This document shows, piece after piece, positions 16,101-18,221 of a stretch of DNA of 18,221 nt. The stretch is from positions 1-18,221 of the forward strand of contig CALBDW010000183.1 in assembly GCA_937927435.1 (NCBI GenBank). The letters are read 5' to 3'. Position numbers and translations under genes: made by a program. Origin of the DNA: an uncultured Bdellovibrionales bacterium. Lineage in GTDB: Bacteria; Bdellovibrionota; Bdellovibrionia; Bdellovibrionales; JAMPXM01. Numbering within the stretch: the stretch's first letter is position 1; every line of letters starts with the position of its first letter. The notes below the pieces were generated by a model. That model was not told the origin of the DNA. It did not search any database and was given only the letters and a program-made list of their open reading frames with translations.

Positions 16101-18192
16101 TGCCAGCCACATCGCAAGCATGCAGCCGAATACGAGCCGAACCAGTATCAACCTCAGGAAGAACGATCTGTTTAAAACCGACGCCTTGATCTTCTTGCGC
16201 TATCAGCGTCCATGAGAAGCCCCCATCTTCGGAAAGATAAATATCAAGCTTCTCTGCCACCAGATAAGCGTCCGTTATCGTCCAAGTTACGAGCTGAGTT
16301 GATCCAGCTGGATATACACCCGAATTCAAACTCGTGAGCTCGATCACGGGTGGCGTCTGATCAAGCGTCATCGAAACATTCGTCGAATTCGTACTGACAT
16401 TTCCAGCAGAATCCTTCGACCACACGTAAATCGTCTTAAGTCCGTCACCAGACGAAACCTCGTAAGAAATCAACGCTGAGCAATCCAGCCATCCCGGAGA
16501 ATTCGAATCAGGAGTAGCGGCACTCTCTGAGAGGAAAACCTTCGCGAAGTCAGAATCACAATCAACGTTCAGCTGGACTGTGCGACTATTTGACAATTTT
16601 CCCGAGGCCAATGTCACACCTGGCACATCAGGAGGTGTTGAATCGATCGAAAACGCTTCCGAAACCGCTTCACCCTCGTTTCCAGCCAAATCCGTCGCTC
16701 GAACGCGAATCTTGGCCTGATTTGTATCCTGAGACGGAACCAACCAATTATGCGATCCCGTATTCGGCAAAGACGACGCAATCGTCGTCCACGATGTGCC
16801 GCCATCCACGCTGTATTCAAGCGTGACGCTATTCGTTGCCGCGTTCGGCTCATTCAGCATCCAACTAATGCTAAGATCAGAGCCACCTTTTAACGGCAAG
16901 CCAGATGCAACCGGGGACAGAATCTCAATTTGTGGCGGAGTTTTATCGTAAATGACCGTGACCTCTGACGGTTGAAACGACACAAGGCCAGATGCATCCA
17001 TGGCCCACAGTCTTAAGACCCGTATTCCTTCAACGCCACTTAAAGTGACAATCAGATTCTGCTCAGGACTATCCGTACAGTCGATCGTGTAGGAAGACGC
17101 AAGAAGCGGTGCGGTTCCCGTTGCCGGGAACGCTTCCTCAGCCAATGCTAGGTTTGAGAAACTCGCACAATTTTGAGCTCGCCCGTCAACTTCCGGTCCC
17201 GTTTGAATCTTTAGTTGAACCGTGGTGGAGTTCGTGACCTGCGGAGAAACAAGCACAACTGGCGGCGCTGTCGCCGGCTGCGTGTTTTCAATTGCTATAT
17301 CGAAAACTTTTTCAATAAACGGCTTATTCAAATCAACTTCCCCAGTCCCCTTATCTTGGCCAATGACTAAGCGAAGATCGTGATCACCTTGCGAATTCGC
17401 GCTTGGAGTAAACGTGAAATTCGATTCTCGAGAAAGAACTTTGGCTCCTATACGCCACTCGTAGCTGATCCCATATTCCGGCCACCAATGAACCGCCTGA
17501 ACCGAAAGCGGTTCCGAAACGCCTTCTTTGAAATTCGTCGCCACTATTATGTTACGAATTTCGGGAAGCGCGTCCTTTAACACTTCAGGTCCGACACCAA
17601 ACAGCTCGTGAAAACGACTCCGATAGGGCTCCTGTGAAAGTATCGAAAAAGACTCCGACATCGAAGCAGCGTTCAAAAACGCTCGGTAAAACTGTTCCCA
17701 GCTGCTTGCGCTCTTTTGAGGAACTAAATGCGCAACGCCCGTCTGACTCAGCCACGAAAACAGTGTCGGGCCAATTGCTAAATCTTGTGATTCTGGTCCT
17801 GTGACAAACCTTTGAAAAACTTCGTCGCCACACGTGTATTCAATGAGATGGTTCGTTCTCGACTTGGAGCCGTCAGCACCTATCTCAACCCCACTCACGC
17901 CCTGAAAACGATATGAACCATCTGCCTGAATCGGTGTCTCGGCGAGCTTCACATCTTTCTTTGCGTTCGCTCCCACGGAATAAAGCGATACCGTTTTCGC
18001 GTCACATGATATAAGACTCGAATTGTCTTCGCGAAAAATGACTTTTCCAGAAATCGTGTTGGCTTCAGAAATCAAAAAGACGAACTGCAGCGGCTGACAG
18101 GCTGCTAAAAGAAAAGTGAGTAAGACAACGAATTTGGTTCCCAAGATCGCAGTAGGCAGCCGACCGCGAAAGACTTTTAAGTCGAAAACCAT
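13165..18192 (-). CDS. Giant lipoprotein B: Ig-like repeats plus NHL-type beta-propeller (paralog of A)
   Basis: A 1675-residue lipoprotein with the same layout as its downstream neighbour: lipobox LLAAC (Cys32), beta domain (about 48-133), helical linker, PKD-like unit (about 225-302, YEWRIG), Ig-like modules opening at DKTPP (416-420), DSTPP and DQTPP, with the fourth boundary degenerate (DNAAP), then the propeller from about 950. The first blade repeats the GDGGVGRSA, DPKTGDIYA and GIRKWDAATG pattern; in one 52-residue block there, 43 residues match A by eye. The signal-peptide and helical-linker regions differ far more. Cysteines in the Ig-like modules are largely kept, suggesting disulfides in the envelope. 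The start at 18192 has GGAGG 8 nt upstream and a charged n-region (KVFRGR). The promoter lies beyond the window. Its function is unknown; surface binding or a structural role is inferred only from the domain types. Confidence 0.85.
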   Translation of the reverse strand: MVFDLKVFRGRLPTAILGTKFVVLLTFLLAACQPLQFVFLISEANTISGKVIFREDNSSLISCDAKTVSLYSVGANAKKDVKLAETPIQADGSYRFQGVSGVEIGADGSKSRTNHLIEYTCGDEVFQRFVTGPESQDLAIGPTLFSWLSQTGVAHLVPQKSASSWEQFYRAFLNAASMSESFSILSQEPYRSRFHELFGVGPEVLKDALPEIRNIIVATNFKEGVSEPLSVQAVHWWPEYGISYEWRIGAKVLSRESNFTFTPSANSQGDHDLRLVIGQDKGTGEVDLNKPFIEKVFDIAIENTQPATAPPVVLVSPQVTNSTTVQLKIQTGPEVDGRAQNCASFSNLALAEEAFPATGTAPLLASSYTIDCTDSPEQNLIVTLSGVEGIRVLRLWAMDASGLVSFQPSEVTVIYDKTPPQIEILSPVASGLPLKGGSDLSISWMLNEPNAATNSVTLEYSVDGGTSWTTIASSLPNTGSHNWLVPSQDTNQAKIRVRATDLAGNEGEAVSEAFSIDSTPPDVPGVTLASGKLSNSRTVQLNVDCDSDFAKVFLSESAATPDSNSPGWLDCSALISYEVSSGDGLKTIYVWSKDSAGNVSTNSTNVSMTLDQTPPVIELTSLNSGVYPAGSTQLVTWTITDAYLVAEKLDIYLSEDGGFSWTLIAQEDQGVGFKQIVLPEVDTGSARIRLHACDVAGNCSDVASVADFVIDNAAPVLKSVLINDGALTTNLSMLRVKVDVEGEHGSVRVLIKEAAIDGDCQSVYVDAGWLNWTDSSQVFLLPTAPVDGDKKICVWAKDEVGHVSVIDPSEGTPGKDSATIRFEAGNLPEIMTFTADGPGGSRTVQANEPITITWSAEDVEGLEEQPVSFAYTTDNQTWLDIYTKQPILDPENITWVGNVNPSDNKQAYGAFTWPAPTSGYFKLRVVARDKAGNNSLAVTSNTFNTGSWSIYLGSRDRGDGGVGRSATLFVNPLGKSYAVDPKTGDIYAIDERYGIRKWDAATGRVSTFIKHGATNFVSGQPLNANSRVYVDSLASLFFDSKGHLIVSVRAASGLATAIIYSVDLETKIVTHYAGGGIQHEGGYPADQISIVAGVGITIDEEDSLYFFTSCDGNAYLIASSAVNILKIPRNPDGTAGLSEKIIGDCTRGTVTNWGQAAVNSTAGTTGSAHVSGLSVWERGNAIYVALRGGQNYKIINGVLYKVNLPQAYKTKWLTYNRDDGHIYMSNSTGGITKITPNLSGDEGEVHTVLFTGNGNSPGCSDDGVDITSWCGFVDMPAVIFSGTMFFAHGAQADGPSAYSIKIWDREQKVRTIFGASPFFGEGKHRLLARGNFSGIYYKKASEPHQDVFPEGLYFTEVDGMVLGYVNPDDDRVSAVWGNQLRKSFSLASNQEIGKDVNMGGPYWGGSGYPLTFDANGLPILRVDHAVVRIKEDKKVERYATGSMRISDLPEEASVNSGHLWVAGGYHNFTLKGSTLFTISSYPAVGRPSPMVAIRTLELFPGGVVKTIIGGNYIYDHQSPGSADSLEGDDPNHVPVKDLPIWYQCAMNGACFLRYDASTDRLYFSEDSKLRYIENPTDPLSSKLRTLLTSSGSIRNFILKEDGSQLWYFTSDGSLICYDFSSGKSWCDNSTNHFPQRNAMGVTGVGARPNGLTWLDDRTLLVSTSSGEILRFDLPD

Positions 18193-18200
18193 CCCCTCTT

Positions 18201-18205
18201 CCTCC
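18201..18205 (-). promoter_or_regulatory. Ribosome binding site of giant lipoprotein B
   Basis: GGAGG on the minus strand, 8 nt upstream of the ATG at 18192, in a purine-rich leader. It is much stronger than the site in front of lipoprotein A, which suggests different translation rates for the two paralogs. Confidence 0.65.
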
Positions 18206-18221
18206 GGATTGCCCTCAGCCT

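Noticed and set aside
8051..18192. Many 60-140-codon frames on both strands inside the two giant genes
   Set aside because: They follow the composition of the long frames, lack ribosome sites and domains, and the giant frames are uninterrupted for 1668 and 1675 residues.
8051..18192. Assembly artefact or recent exact duplication as the source of the two similar genes
   Set aside because: The copies differ throughout at the DNA and protein level, with small insertions and deletions, so they are diverged paralogs rather than a repeated assembly segment.
1..18221. Mobile elements, CRISPR arrays, tRNA or rRNA genes
   Set aside because: I found no transposase or integrase, no terminal inverted repeats, no regularly spaced short repeats, and no tRNA-like cloverleaf in the few noncoding gaps.

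Overview
The window reads as a chromosomal segment of a Gram-negative bacterium. A Sec-exported beta-barrel protein ends in phenylalanine, as outer-membrane barrels usually do, and two very large lipoproteins carry clear lipoboxes. Base composition looks moderate, around half GC by eye. The purine genes are of the PurS + PurQ + small-PurL type. Together with giant NHL/Ig-like lipoproteins, this would fit a delta-proteobacterial or Bdellovibrionota-like lineage. That placement is inference from gene style only; no 16S or other taxonomic marker is present.

Positions 1-6925 (minus strand) form a compact purine biosynthesis operon transcribed purM - purN - [uncharacterised Rossmann/FAD-like protein] - purB - purC - purS - purQ - purL. 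purL runs off the left edge, so only its N-terminal 309 codons are seen. Gaps are 11-18 bp, or the genes overlap (4-bp ATGA overlaps at purC/purS and purS/purQ, 16 bp at purN/unknown gene), so one transcript with translational coupling is likely. The genes cover GAR formylation (PurN), FGAM synthesis (PurL/Q/S), AIR synthesis (PurM), SAICAR synthesis (PurC) and the two adenylosuccinate-lyase reactions (PurB). PurF, PurD, PurE/K and PurH are not in the window. The odd member is the 468-residue oxidoreductase-like protein between purN and purB.

Positions 6926-7207 are the divergent intergenic region between purM and a plus-strand gene for a small outer-membrane beta-barrel protein (7208-8032). 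A start-less open frame that ends 2 bp before purM lies inside this region.

Positions 8051-18192 are filled by two tandem, same-strand paralogous genes (minus strand) of about 5 kb each. Both encode ~1670-residue lipoproteins with the same plan: lipobox signal peptide, small beta domain, helical linker, PKD-like domain, a run of Ig-like modules and a ~720-residue NHL-type beta-propeller. They are separated by only 104 bp and end convergently against the barrel gene, with an imperfect hairpin spanning the junction. The barrel and the lipoproteins may both act at the outer membrane, but nothing in the sequence proves that they work together.
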